A stretch of DNA of 64,000 nucleotides. It comes from Bacteroidia bacterium. Its GTDB lineage: Bacteria > Bacteroidota > Bacteroidia > UKL13-3. The DNA is taken from the NCBI GenBank assembly GCA_025454875.1, contig JALONP010000014.1, positions 1-64,000 on the forward strand, written 5' to 3'. The position numbers were made by a program, and so were the translations under genes. A model generated the notes under the pieces. The model ran no database searches, was not told where the DNA came from, and was given only the letters and a program-made list of their open reading frames with translations. Positions within the stretch are counted from its first letter, which is position 1. Each line of letters begins with the position of its first letter. Shown in pieces: positions 29,888 to 38,862 of this stretch.

Positions 29888-29910
29888 ACGCTATCTGCCA
29901 CAAAAGGAAA

Positions 29911-32900
29911 TTAATTCAATATGACGAGTTTTTGGAAGTCTTGTGCTGACTTTCCACTCCCAGATAGCACTTTCACCTTGTAAACGTAAACTCCCTTACC
30001 AATGTTGTCTCCAAATTCATCTTTACCGTCCCATGTCAATTGGTCAAAGTGGTTTCCTTGCGAAATAGACTCTGTTTGTAGGGTTTTCACAATTTTACCA
30101 GAGATGGTGTAAATCTGAATTTGTACTGTGATAGGCTCACCTGCTTTGTTGTGGTCGAAATGAAAGGTAGTTTGTGTGGTAAATGGATTAGGGTAGTTTA
30201 AAATATTTTGGATGGCCATTTCGCTTGACGAAGCAACAATAAACTCAAGCAAAGCGTCAGATGAGTTGTTGTAAACATCAAATGCACGAACGGTTAAGGT
30301 GTGTTTTCCAGCTGGCAACGAAGCAAGTTTGTACCGCACTTCTCCTTCTTGGTAATTATCTAGTTTTGCTTGGTAAAACTCATTTAAGGTTACTGTTTTA
30401 GTCACATCATTGTTTAACACCATTGAAATATCTCTGCCAACACCTCGGCCAGTGATATTTACACCATGCTCATCTTTTAACTTTACGAGGAGTGTAGGAT
30501 TTTCTCCTGTGATGCCTCCAAATACAAATTTTTCATCATTTAAAAACAACCGTATATCTGGTCCTGCTTGGTCAATCGGAATACTATCAGAAGTTCCTCC
30601 AACAATAATATTGTCTAACCTACCAATTCCATCTAACAGCCCGTTATCAGCAGTGTAGCTAATTTTTCCCAAACCAATTTCATATGCAATGTCTTTGGGT
30701 ACGATAAACGAAAAGGTAAATTTGCCATTTTTAACGGAGGCCTTTCCTCTGTAAATTACATTATTGCGCATGGTAAACGTTTGGGTAGGTAAACTCCCGA
30801 GGTTGTTACCTATGGTGCGGTATGTTGCGGTTTTATCGTAAATGGTTGGATATACAATTCCATTAAATTGATTGAGATCATTGTTGTTAATATCTGTTAC
30901 CTTACCTGAAATAGTAACTTTAGCAAATGCTTTTAAGGTGTCAGGTGTAATGGAAACGGGCTGGTTGTTAATTTCTGTAGTTACCACTCTGTGGCTTGGG
31001 TATGCTAAATAAATAACAGGATCGCCTAACAAGGTAAAATTGCGTTCGTTTTTGTCGCTTGATATATAATCGTTTTTGGTGAGCCGTAATATTTCTCCTA
31101 AACGTTTACGGTCAAAGGCACTTGCACTGTCTAATCCAATATTATCGAGTAGATAATTGTTTAGAGCAAAGTTGGCGCTTGAAAACACGAGCCTTACGGT
31201 CGTAAATAAAGCAATGGCACCTCCGTTTGGATTCAGCAAAGCCATTTCACCTGCAGAGGTTCTTGCAGGGTCATCAAATCGGCTAAATTCGCATGTAGCA
31301 GTTACAAACAGAGGCAGTTTTAACCCATTGGTCCAACCTTGTATATCATCCGTATTGAGTATGCGTTCGCTTGCCCAGCCCACCTCGCCTCCATGTCCTG
31401 TATAATTGATTAGCATAGCGCCCTGCTCAACAGACTGAACAATCTCTCTTTGTGCAGTTGGGTTTCGAGCACCGCCTGCCGTATTTTCCTCCTCGTAACC
31501 ATCAATGAATATTTTTTTGATATTGTAATCTTTAAATTCATTGGTAGCTCTATTGGCTAAATTGTTTGCTTGGGTTTGATGTAAATTGCCATCTTCATCA
31601 TCTGCCACAAATACCAACTTGGTTTTCCAATCACCAAACAAGGGTTTGGAAACATAGTTTGTGATTTTAGAAAGCATGTTTTGCGCTTGGGTATTATCTT
31701 GAGCAGGCAACCTTCCGATGGCAATATCCAACAATTCCTTGCCATCAGCAGCCGATTCCCATTTGCCTTCATTGTCATCTAAAAAACCAAAATAGTCATC
31801 TGAGTTGTAAGTTGCAGTTGGGGCAAAGGATTCAATACTCTGGAAAGTGGGAACAAAGTTGGTATTATTGGGAATTCTGTTTTTATAATCATAAGAGGCC
31901 CTGCCAAACAGGATCAAGTACTTTGGCATTTCAGCTGGGATGCTTGCCTTTTTATAAAACATACGCACAAAATCGCGAATGGCACTTACATCTTGTGTAC
32001 CGGAAGAAAACTCATTGTAAATGGCATCAGGAGTTACCACATGCACACTTAAACCACTTCGTGTTCGGTGAAAGTTTGCAAGTGCATTGCTCTCGTTAAT
32101 AAACTGAGGATGGGTAATGATGAGTACATCTGCTTGTGGCAGCCCATGCAGGTTTTGATTTGGCATGGCAACCATGCTTATTGGGGTTAAAAATTGGTTG
32201 CCTGTAAAGCTAATGTATTCGCGCAGCGAATCGGTTGATGCAACAAACTGAACGCTCGAACCTGTAAAATTGGTGTTTAAACGTTTTATTTGATGCGGCT
32301 TTGTAACATCCCAAACATTAAGTGGCAATTGACTCGTTATGTCAAATGTAGCGATGGCATTTGGTGCAACACTTCTTCTGTCTCTAAAAAGGAGTTGCCC
32401 ACCATTTTGAACTAACAAGTTTCGGCTTTGCAGTTCAAAATAATCTAACCATCCCAAGGAACCTGGTATAGGAATATTGTACGTATACGATAGGTTAATA
32501 TTGCCAGATGTGGCATTAAAACTGGTTGCAATTAAAGAGGAAGCAGCGTAGGCAGATTCGTAATCAGCAAAAACAGCTCCAACAGATTGGTTGCTGATGA
32601 ATTGGTTGTTTTGGGTAATGGAAAATGAACTTGGTGTAAAACTCCTAGCCGCTACACTTGAAACAAGTATAACTGGTTCGGCCGTGTTCACAGTTCCCAT
32701 GTTAACCGGAAAAGTATAATTTGTTATTCGATTAAACTCTTCTCCCATCCACCTTCTTCCAGACTTAATTAGGTTGTATACTTCTTTTTCATACACGTAT
32801 AAATGATCATATTGGTTAACTGTTGCTGTTGGTGTTCCTGCAACAGGGGCTTGCTGTATTCGGATACCTTGAGTACCACCAACTGTTAAAAAATAACAGG

Positions 32901-33723
32901 TAACATCACTGTATAAATGGGTTACATGATCGTAACGCTGCGTATTTGCATTGTACGACCATTGTGTTGGCGCATCACCGTAAAATAGAACCCTGTCATT
33001 TTCATCAAATACGCCATCTGATTCACCTTCAACTACAATTGCATTTTCCAATAAGTCGTCAAAACGAGGTGCGTTGTTTCGTTGAGGTAACATACCGCTG
33101 TAGCCATAGATTTTAATGGTTCGCGGATCAATTGCATCCGCATTGATACCGATGCTTTTTAAATAGGCTTTGGTGAGCACATATACCCCCGATTGGTTTA
33201 CACTGATTTTATACCACTGTCCAGTGGCCAATAATGAGGTGGTTGCATAACTTGTTTTGCCAAAAACCAAAGGTGATTGAGGAATCAACTGATAATTTAC
33301 TAGGATTTCGGCAGTCACCAGTTTTTCCATTTTACCAGTTTGAGGGTTTTCCCGAATGGGAATAAATTGCAAGTGAAGTTCATTTTGTTTCTTGTTGGTT
33401 AACAATTGCCAATTTAAACTAATCGAATCACTGAGGTTTGAAGTCCAATCAGCAGGAACATCAAAAATTGGTTCATATTGAGCATTCGTGAGTTGAACAC
33501 TTGGGTTTACAGCACCTGGCAAAGGCTGAACAAATTTGTACCAAGGCAAAGCGGCAGTTTTGTTTTGAAAAACAGCTTTGTCAAAAGTTGGAGCTTGCCC
33601 ACCAGCTTGTTTCCAATTAATTCTTAATGGAATTTTAAGATTTTGAGCGGTTACATTTGTTACGAGTGCGAACAAAAGCAAGATTCTCAAGTAAATTAAA
33701 AAAGTTGAAGCGGTTTTTTGCAT
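29911..33723 (-). CDS. porU: T9SS sortase PorU (gingipain-like C25 peptidase)
   Basis: 1270 residues with a signal peptide (ending VTNVTAQ). The catalytic pair is visible: His777 in NYTGHGGEVGW and Cys811 in FVTATCEFSRFD, 34 apart as in gingipains. A Pro-x-Leu region (GRASYDYKNR, AIGRLPAQ) precedes them. The C-terminal about 90 residues (LNYPNPFTTQTTFHF to DFQKLVILN) form a sorting-domain-like sandwich that in PorU is retained and not cleaved. PorU removes the C-terminal signal of T9SS cargo and attaches it to A-LPS, working with PorV, encoded next. It is divergent from the porP/sprF pair, and the neighbourhood matches the porV-porU-gldJ synteny of Flavobacterium. Confidence 0.95.
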   Translation of the reverse strand: MQKTASTFLIYLRILLLFALVTNVTAQNLKIPLRINWKQAGGQAPTFDKAVFQNKTAALPWYKFVQPLPGAVNPSVQLTNAQYEPIFDVPADWTSNLSDSISLNWQLLTNKKQNELHLQFIPIRENPQTGKMEKLVTAEILVNYQLIPQSPLVFGKTSYATTSLLATGQWYKISVNQSGVYVLTKAYLKSIGINADAIDPRTIKIYGYSGMLPQRNNAPRFDDLLENAIVVEGESDGVFDENDRVLFYGDAPTQWSYNANTQRYDHVTHLYSDVTCYFLTVGGTQGIRIQQAPVAGTPTATVNQYDHLYVYEKEVYNLIKSGRRWMGEEFNRITNYTFPVNMGTVNTAEPVILVSSVAARSFTPSSFSITQNNQFISNQSVGAVFADYESAYAASSLIATSFNATSGNINLSYTYNIPIPGSLGWLDYFELQSRNLLVQNGGQLLFRDRRSVAPNAIATFDITSQLPLNVWDVTKPHQIKRLNTNFTGSSVQFVASTDSLREYISFTGNQFLTPISMVAMPNQNLHGLPQADVLIITHPQFINESNALANFHRTRSGLSVHVVTPDAIYNEFSSGTQDVSAIRDFVRMFYKKASIPAEMPKYLILFGRASYDYKNRIPNNTNFVPTFQSIESFAPTATYNSDDYFGFLDDNEGKWESAADGKELLDIAIGRLPAQDNTQAQNMLSKITNYVSKPLFGDWKTKLVFVADDEDGNLHQTQANNLANRATNEFKDYNIKKIFIDGYEEENTAGGARNPTAQREIVQSVEQGAMLINYTGHGGEVGWASERILNTDDIQGWTNGLKLPLFVTATCEFSRFDDPARTSAGEMALLNPNGGAIALFTTVRLVFSSANFALNNYLLDNIGLDSASAFDRKRLGEILRLTKNDYISSDKNERNFTLLGDPVIYLAYPSHRVVTTEINNQPVSITPDTLKAFAKVTISGKVTDINNNDLNQFNGIVYPTIYDKTATYRTIGNNLGSLPTQTFTMRNNVIYRGKASVKNGKFTFSFIVPKDIAYEIGLGKISYTADNGLLDGIGRLDNIIVGGTSDSIPIDQAGPDIRLFLNDEKFVFGGITGENPTLLVKLKDEHGVNITGRGVGRDISMVLNNDVTKTVTLNEFYQAKLDNYQEGEVRYKLASLPAGKHTLTVRAFDVYNNSSDALLEFIVASSSEMAIQNILNYPNPFTTQTTFHFDHNKAGEPITVQIQIYTISGKIVKTLQTESISQGNHFDQLTWDGKDEFGDNIGKGVYVYKVKVLSGSGKSAQDFQKLVILN

Positions 33724-33919
33724 ATAAGTGTAGAATGCCTATAATTGAAACTTTGTGTCGTTGTTAAGTTAGGATTATAAAACGATAAACAAAACAATTT
33801 AATTGCTTGTTTGAAAAAATAATCTTACGACTGGCTAAATGATGCATAAAGAAGCTTTGAAACATTAATTTATCATTAATATAAATGCGAGAGTTGTTGC
33901 ACAAACCGAGTAAATAGAA

Positions 33920-34912
33920 ATGAGAATTCACCTTGCCTTCAAAGGCACCGTTATTTATGTATTCGCTATATTACTTAGTGTTGGCAAAACGATGGCTCAA
34001 GACCCTCAGTTTTCACAGTATTACGCGAACCCTATTTACACCAACCCGGCATTCGCGGGCGGTTCAAACGTTGGGCGCGCTGTAATCAATTACCGAAGCC
34101 AGTGGCCTGGGATTGCTGGAACTTTCCGAACGTTTTCTGCTTCCTATGACGAACATTTTGATAAGTTAAACGGAGGTATTGGTTTTATCGCCACTGCAGA
34201 CGAAGCAGGGGTTGGAACCCTTCGTACACTTTCTTTCAGTGGAGTTTATTCTTACCAAATCATATTAAGTAGGTATTTAACATTGAGGGCATCTGTACAA
34301 GCTGGATTTTTCCAGAAAACAATTGATTTTTCAAAACTCACGTTTTATGACCAGTTGGTTAGGCAACGTGGATTTGTTAACCCAACCCAAGAACAACCAA
34401 TTACCGAACCTGTGTTTGGGGAGAATATTGCAGCAGGCATGGTGCTTTACTCATCCAAATTTTATGCTGGCTTTGCCGTGCACAACCTTACGGAACCGAA
34501 ACAAGGTTTTTATGACCAATCTGCTAGCGCAATCCCTAGGCGATACACGGCCCATGCTGGGTTGATTATTCCTGTTGTTGAGTCACGTGATGCAAAAAAA
34601 TCGTCTAATTTGTATCCAAGCGTGCTGTATATGCAACAACGCGAGTTTAACCAAGTCAATATTGGAATGTACTACAACCAAGGGCCATTTGTAATTGGTG
34701 GGTATTTCCGCCAAAACAATATGAATTCGGATGCCTTCATTGCAATTGCAGGTATTCGAACACCAAAGGTGAAGGTAGGATTCTCTTATGATGCGACCGT
34801 TTCACGAATCAGGTATGGAGCCCGTCAATCCTATGAAGTTTCACTATCATTTGAATTGCGTAAGCGTGCACCTAAGAAAAAAGTTCGCAACATCGTTTGT
34901 CCTCAGTTTTAA
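33920..34912 (+). CDS. PorP/SprF family T9SS membrane protein, copy 1
   Basis: 330 residues with a signal peptide (ending KTMAQ). The mature start DPQFSQYYANPIYTNPAFAG is the family signature, and the rest is a 12- to 14-strand outer-membrane barrel (YAGFAVHNLTEP, YPSVLYMQQREFNQVNIG). PorP/SprF proteins associate with the PorE-type periplasmic and ring components, and some are needed for secretion of particular gliding adhesins carrying type B signals. The tail is basic and ends CPQF. It is followed 46 bp later by a paralogue, so the two arose by tandem duplication and are probably co-transcribed. Confidence 0.9.
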   Translation: MRIHLAFKGTVIYVFAILLSVGKTMAQDPQFSQYYANPIYTNPAFAGGSNVGRAVINYRSQWPGIAGTFRTFSASYDEHFDKLNGGIGFIATADEAGVGTLRTLSFSGVYSYQIILSRYLTLRASVQAGFFQKTIDFSKLTFYDQLVRQRGFVNPTQEQPITEPVFGENIAAGMVLYSSKFYAGFAVHNLTEPKQGFYDQSASAIPRRYTAHAGLIIPVVESRDAKKSSNLYPSVLYMQQREFNQVNIGMYYNQGPFVIGGYFRQNNMNSDAFIAIAGIRTPKVKVGFSYDATVSRIRYGARQSYEVSLSFELRKRAPKKKVRNIVCPQF

Positions 34913-34958
34913 AAGACTAACTTTACAATCATTTTCGTTGTAATACCAATTCAATCAA

Positions 34959-35963
34959 ATGGCTCAGAGACACAACCGAACACTCTTTTTCGCAATTCTG
35001 TTATGTTGCGCTGGCCCATTATGGTCTCAAGATCCGCAGTTTTCGCAGTTTTATGCCAATCCACTTTACACCAATCCTGCTTTAACCGGTGCATCAAACA
35101 ATATTCGCATTGGAGCAATTGGGCGCACTCAATATACTGGTATACCTAATAATTACCTCACGGCAGCTGCCAGCCTTGACGTTCCCATGCCCTCTTTGGG
35201 TGGAGGACTTGGCGCCATGTTTACTTCTGATGTTGCCGGTGATGGACGTTTATCTACCAATACGTTTAACTTATTGTATGCGTACAGCCAGCAACTAAGC
35301 CGCTCACTTTACGTAAGAGCGGGCGTGCAAGCGGGATATTACCAAAGAGCCTACGATTGGTCCAAGTTTAAATTTGGTGATCAAATCGATATTCAACTAG
35401 GAACTTTTAGGCCTCAAACACAAGAACAACAACCTAACGATCGTGTGAATTTGGTTAATTTCGCTGCAGGTATCCTCTTGTATTCAGATAAATTTTATGG
35501 AGGATTTGCTGTTCATAACCTTACTGAGCCTAACCAATCGTTTTATTCACCTAATAGTTCGGCCGATGAGTTTAAATTGCCAAGAAGGTATACTGCGCAT
35601 GCAGGAGCAAATATTGCTTTAACCCAATCGAGGTTCGAAGAACAAAAGGTTATCATTTCGCCTAATGTGTTGTACATGCAACAACGCAATTACAACCAAC
35701 TCAACCTTGGATTTTATGTTAAAAAACAATCTTTAACAGCAGGAGCTTGGTTTAGACAAACCTCTCGTAACAGCGATGCTGTCATATTGCTCGTAGGGTT
35801 AAAGTTTCCGAAGTTTAGGGTAGGGTACAGCTATGATATTACCGTATCTGATGCTCGCACTGCAACCCAAGGCTCGCATGAACTTTCAATGGTTTTTGAG
35901 ATAAAACCCCCAGCAAAATCGGCTAAGAAGGTGAAAAAAGCCATGACATGTCCTGAATTTTAG
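34959..35963 (+). CDS. PorP/SprF family T9SS membrane protein, copy 2
   Basis: 334 residues with a signal peptide (ending GPLWSQ) and the same signature, DPQFSQFYANPLYTNPALTG. It keeps YGGFAVHNLTEPNQSFY and VLYMQQRNYNQLNLG and has a basic tail ending CPEF, like copy 1. The two proteins align over their full length by eye but differ in many loops, so the duplication is not recent. The position between porU and gldJ suggests a structural part in the secretion machine; cargo-specific chaperoning, as for SprF with SprB, is the other option. No type B-signal adhesin was found in the window. Confidence 0.9.
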   Translation: MAQRHNRTLFFAILLCCAGPLWSQDPQFSQFYANPLYTNPALTGASNNIRIGAIGRTQYTGIPNNYLTAAASLDVPMPSLGGGLGAMFTSDVAGDGRLSTNTFNLLYAYSQQLSRSLYVRAGVQAGYYQRAYDWSKFKFGDQIDIQLGTFRPQTQEQQPNDRVNLVNFAAGILLYSDKFYGGFAVHNLTEPNQSFYSPNSSADEFKLPRRYTAHAGANIALTQSRFEEQKVIISPNVLYMQQRNYNQLNLGFYVKKQSLTAGAWFRQTSRNSDAVILLVGLKFPKFRVGYSYDITVSDARTATQGSHELSMVFEIKPPAKSAKKVKKAMTCPEF

Positions 35964-35969
35964 GAGAAA

Positions 35970-36004
35970 TTTGGAATATTTTAAATACTTTTCCGTTATA
36001 TTTG
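35970..36004 (+). promoter_or_regulatory. Putative gldJ promoter
   Basis: TTTG (35970-35973), a 23-bp spacer, and TATATTTG (35997-36004). The -7 match is perfect and the spacer is at the long end. The predicted leader is about 18 nt. Confidence 0.4.
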
Positions 36005-36027
36005 ACAAAATTTAATTTGCCATAAGT

Positions 36028-37470
36028 ATGAAGCAAGCTTCAAAAATACTTTTATTAGCCTTGTTTATTCAAGCAGTTGTGTTCAGTGCATGTAACAGTG
36101 CCGACAAAAAATCTTCTGTTACAGGTTGGAAATACAACAATACCAAATGGGGTGGATTTGAAAAAGCAAAGTTTCAAGACCAAGAAACTGGACCTGGTTT
36201 GGTTTTTATTGAAGGAGGAACTGCAACCATTGGTTTATCTGAACAAGATTTAACCTATGATCGCAACAGTTTTAAAAGACGCGTTTCGGTGCCTAGTTTT
36301 TACATGGATGAAACGGAAGTTTCTAACTTTCATTATTTAGAATATTTGTATTGGTTGGGCCGCGTTTATGTGAGCAACCCAATTATTTACAATAAAGCCT
36401 TGCCAGATACATTGGTTTGGCGTGATAAGTTGGCCTACAATGAGCCTTACGTGCTTTATTACCTTCGCCATCCAGCATATAGAGATTATCCTGTAGTAGG
36501 TGTGAGTTGGTTGCAAGCTAAAGCTTATGCCGAATGGAGAACCGACCGTGTAAATGAAATGATTCTTGCCCGTGAAGGCTTTATTGATTTGGATGTACAG
36601 AAAGCGGTTGACGATAATAACTTTAATACAGAGGCTTATCTATTAGGCTTGTATACACCTACAGCTAAAAAACAATTGAAGGATTATGCTCCAGGTGGAA
36701 GCAAAAGAAATGTGCGCATGGAAGACGGAATTTTGTTGCCTGAGTACAGATTACCAACTGAAACAGAATGGGAGTATGCTGCATTTGGTTATTACTCACC
36801 TGAAGTAAACGAGAACATTGATGTTAAGCGTATTTACCCATGGGATGGACTTACCTTACGTAGGAGCGAGACAGAAAAAACTAGGGGTTTAATGTACGCA
36901 AACTTTATGCGCGGTCGTGGCGATGCTGCGGGTGTGTCTGGCAAATTAAATGATGGTGCGTTTTATACAACGTATGTTAAGCCTGACGATATGCTGCCTA
37001 ACGATTTTGGATTGTACCATATGGCGGGTAATGTGAGCGAGTGGGTAATGGATGTGTACCGCCCACTTACAACAGAGGACGCAGCTGAAATTAATCCATT
37101 CAGGGGTAACGTATACCGCACAAAAGTAACTGATGCAGATGGTATCGTTTCCGAGAAAGACAGTTTAGGTCGTATTCCTTATCGTGATGTAACAGAGGAA
37201 GAAAATGTAAAAAGAAGAAATTACAAAAAGGCAAATAATATTGGTTATAAAGACGAGTTGGCTTATGCCGATTTGGATCAACAATATGAGTATTCGGTAT
37301 CTTCATTAATTGACAATCAGGCGCGCGTTTATAAAGGCGGATCGTGGAAAGATAGAGCATATTGGTTGCATCCTGGTACTAGAAGATACCTTGATCAAGA
37401 ATTATCGACTGCAACCATCGGATTCCGTTGTGTGATGGATAGGGTTGGAGATCAACGCAAAAAAGATTAA
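36028..37470 (+). CDS. gldJ: Gliding motility/T9SS lipoprotein GldJ-like (FGE-sulfatase fold)
   Basis: 480 residues. A lipoprotein signal peptide has its lipobox Cys22 in FSACNSAD. After TGWKYNNTKWGGFE comes a formylglycine-generating-enzyme-like domain: GGTATIGLSEQDL, FYMDETEVSNFHYLEYLYWL, GVSWLQAKAYAEWR, YRLPTETEWEYAAFG, MAGNVSEWVMDVYRP and YKGGSWKDRAYW. In this family the fold is structural, not catalytic. GldJ is required for T9SS and gliding and stabilises other Gld proteins. GldK is a paralogue, but GldK normally precedes gldL-gldM-gldN, which are absent here, and linkage to porU/porV favours GldJ. It is somewhat shorter than flavobacterial GldJ. Confidence 0.82.
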   Translation: MKQASKILLLALFIQAVVFSACNSADKKSSVTGWKYNNTKWGGFEKAKFQDQETGPGLVFIEGGTATIGLSEQDLTYDRNSFKRRVSVPSFYMDETEVSNFHYLEYLYWLGRVYVSNPIIYNKALPDTLVWRDKLAYNEPYVLYYLRHPAYRDYPVVGVSWLQAKAYAEWRTDRVNEMILAREGFIDLDVQKAVDDNNFNTEAYLLGLYTPTAKKQLKDYAPGGSKRNVRMEDGILLPEYRLPTETEWEYAAFGYYSPEVNENIDVKRIYPWDGLTLRRSETEKTRGLMYANFMRGRGDAAGVSGKLNDGAFYTTYVKPDDMLPNDFGLYHMAGNVSEWVMDVYRPLTTEDAAEINPFRGNVYRTKVTDADGIVSEKDSLGRIPYRDVTEEENVKRRNYKKANNIGYKDELAYADLDQQYEYSVSSLIDNQARVYKGGSWKDRAYWLHPGTRRYLDQELSTATIGFRCVMDRVGDQRKKD

Positions 37471-37490
37471 TACGAATAGCAATTATTTAG

Positions 37491-37524
37491 AAATGCACCT
37501 TCAAAAGAGGTGCATTTTTATTTT
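37491..37524. terminator. Bidirectional terminator between gldJ and nadC
   Basis: AAATGCACCT pairs with AGGTGCATTT around TCAAAAG. T-rich sequence follows on the plus strand, and the minus strand also reads T-rich sequence. It serves the two convergent genes. Confidence 0.88.
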
Positions 37525-38375
37525 ACAGCGCGCATACTCAAGTCTAAACTTTTGATAGAGTGAGTGAGGGCACCTGAAGAAATATAATCAACGCCTGTTT
37601 CAGCATAACTTCTGAGCGTTTGCAGTGTGATGCCACCAGAAGCCTCTGTTTCAAAGCGACCATCAATGTATTGTACAGCTTCTTTAAGTTGTTGGGGTGT
37701 GAAATTATCAAGCATGATTCGATTAATACCTCCAATCGCCACTACTTCTTTTACTTCATCCATGCTTCGGGTTTCAATTTCAATTTTTAAGTTTAATTGG
37801 TGTTTGGCTAGGTATTCTTTGGTTCGGGCAATGGCATTGGCAATTCCTCCTGCAAAATCATTGTGGTTATCCTTGAGTAAAATCATATCATACAACCCAA
37901 TTCGGTGATTTGAGCCGCCACCATTTTTTACCGCCCATTTTTCAAGTAAGCGCATACCGGGAGTTGTTTTTCGTGTGTCAAGTATTTTCGTGTGGAGCCC
38001 TGCAAGTTCTTTTACATATGTTGCTGTGATAGTTGAAATGCCGCTAAGGCGTTGCATAAAATTTAGAACAGTGCGCTCAGCAGTTAACATGCTGATATCA
38101 CTTCCTGTAATGGTCATTACAACTTCTTCTCTATTTACCCATTCTCCATCATTTTTGTGAATTGTAACTTGTAAACGCGGGTCTACCTGCTCAAATATAT
38201 ATTTACCTAAAGTTACACCTGCCAATACCCCTTTTTCTTTGGCAACTATTACTGATTTGCCTTGTGCTTCTTTGTTAATGCATGCAAGTGAGGTGTGGTC
38301 TCCGTCTCCGATATCTTCAGCAAAAGCCATCTGAATTAATTGGAGTACCAAAGGGTGCTTCAAGAGTTCTTCCAT
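37518..38375 (-). CDS. nadC: Nicotinate-nucleotide diphosphorylase (carboxylating), quinolinate phosphoribosyltransferase
   Basis: 285 residues, the family size. It converts quinolinate and PRPP to nicotinate mononucleotide, CO2 and PPi in de novo NAD synthesis. Signatures are AFAEDIGDGDHTSLACI, ERTVLNFMQRLSGISTIT, DTRKTTPGMRLLEKWAVKNGG, and in the C-terminal barrel IEIETRSMDEVKEVV, RIMLDNFTPQQLKEAV and EASGGITLQTLRSYAETGVD. nadA and nadB are not nearby. It follows the DUF4783 gene with 3 bp between, so they form one unit. Confidence 0.97.
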   Translation of the reverse strand: MEELLKHPLVLQLIQMAFAEDIGDGDHTSLACINKEAQGKSVIVAKEKGVLAGVTLGKYIFEQVDPRLQVTIHKNDGEWVNREEVVMTITGSDISMLTAERTVLNFMQRLSGISTITATYVKELAGLHTKILDTRKTTPGMRLLEKWAVKNGGGSNHRIGLYDMILLKDNHNDFAGGIANAIARTKEYLAKHQLNLKIEIETRSMDEVKEVVAIGGINRIMLDNFTPQQLKEAVQYIDGRFETEASGGITLQTLRSYAETGVDYISSGALTHSIKSLDLSMRAVK

Positions 38376-38378
38376 TTG

Positions 38379-38765
38379 TTATTCTTTTTCAAAACGCATT
38401 TCATGTATATGCATTCCTGATCCATTGTCTTTCATAAATATATAAGCTCGGTACTTTCCTTGAGCGCATTCATAAACTGCAATCGCGTATTTAGATCCTT
38501 GTGCAGATGATCCTTTATGTTGTATGGTAATGTTTTTAGGAGGATTCGCATCCAAGAAATTTTTTAAAATAATTTCAGCTTGCTGTTTGCTGTAAACGCC
38601 TTCATTGTTAAGAACGGTTAATTCAACACTTGCATTTAAATACTTGCTTATTTCTTTAATATTCGATTTTTTAAGCGCATTCACCACCTCATCAAATGTA
38701 TCAGCAGCCACTAACAACGAGGCCATTATCAGTATTGTAGCAGTAAAAAATTTTCGAATTTTCAT
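38379..38765 (-). CDS. DUF4783 small exported protein
   Basis: 128 residues with a signal peptide (ending LLVAA). The mature part resembles the NTF2-like DUF4783 family of Bacteroidota: ALKKSNIKEISKYLNASVELTVL, YSKQQAEIILKNFLDANPPKN, and a C-terminal pair of strands KYAIAVYECAQGKYRAYIFMKD. No enzymatic residues are known for the family. The gene is coupled to nadC, an arrangement I recall as frequent in this phylum. The function is unknown, so any link to NAD metabolism rests on proximity alone. Confidence 0.8.
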   Translation of the reverse strand: MKIRKFFTATILIMASLLVAADTFDEVVNALKKSNIKEISKYLNASVELTVLNNEGVYSKQQAEIILKNFLDANPPKNITIQHKGSSAQGSKYAIAVYECAQGKYRAYIFMKDNGSGMHIHEMRFEKE

Positions 38766-38850
38766 ATCGTTTTGTGACCCAAAATCATGCCACGGTGCAA
38801 ATTAATCAATTACCCCGAACCAGTGTTAATTTTTTTACTATTGATATGCC

Positions 38851-38858
38851 TATTTTTG
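38851..38858 (+). promoter_or_regulatory. -7 element TATTTTTG directly before gpmI
   Basis: It matches TAnnTTTG and ends only four bases before the gpmI ATG. Transcription would then begin at or within one base of the ATG, suggesting a leaderless message. The -33 element is weak. Confidence 0.4.
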
Positions 38859-38862
38859 GACA

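Noticed and set aside
36028-37470. GldK (PorK) as the identity of the FGE-like lipoprotein
   Set aside because: gldL-gldM-gldN do not follow it, and linkage with porU and porV points to gldJ.
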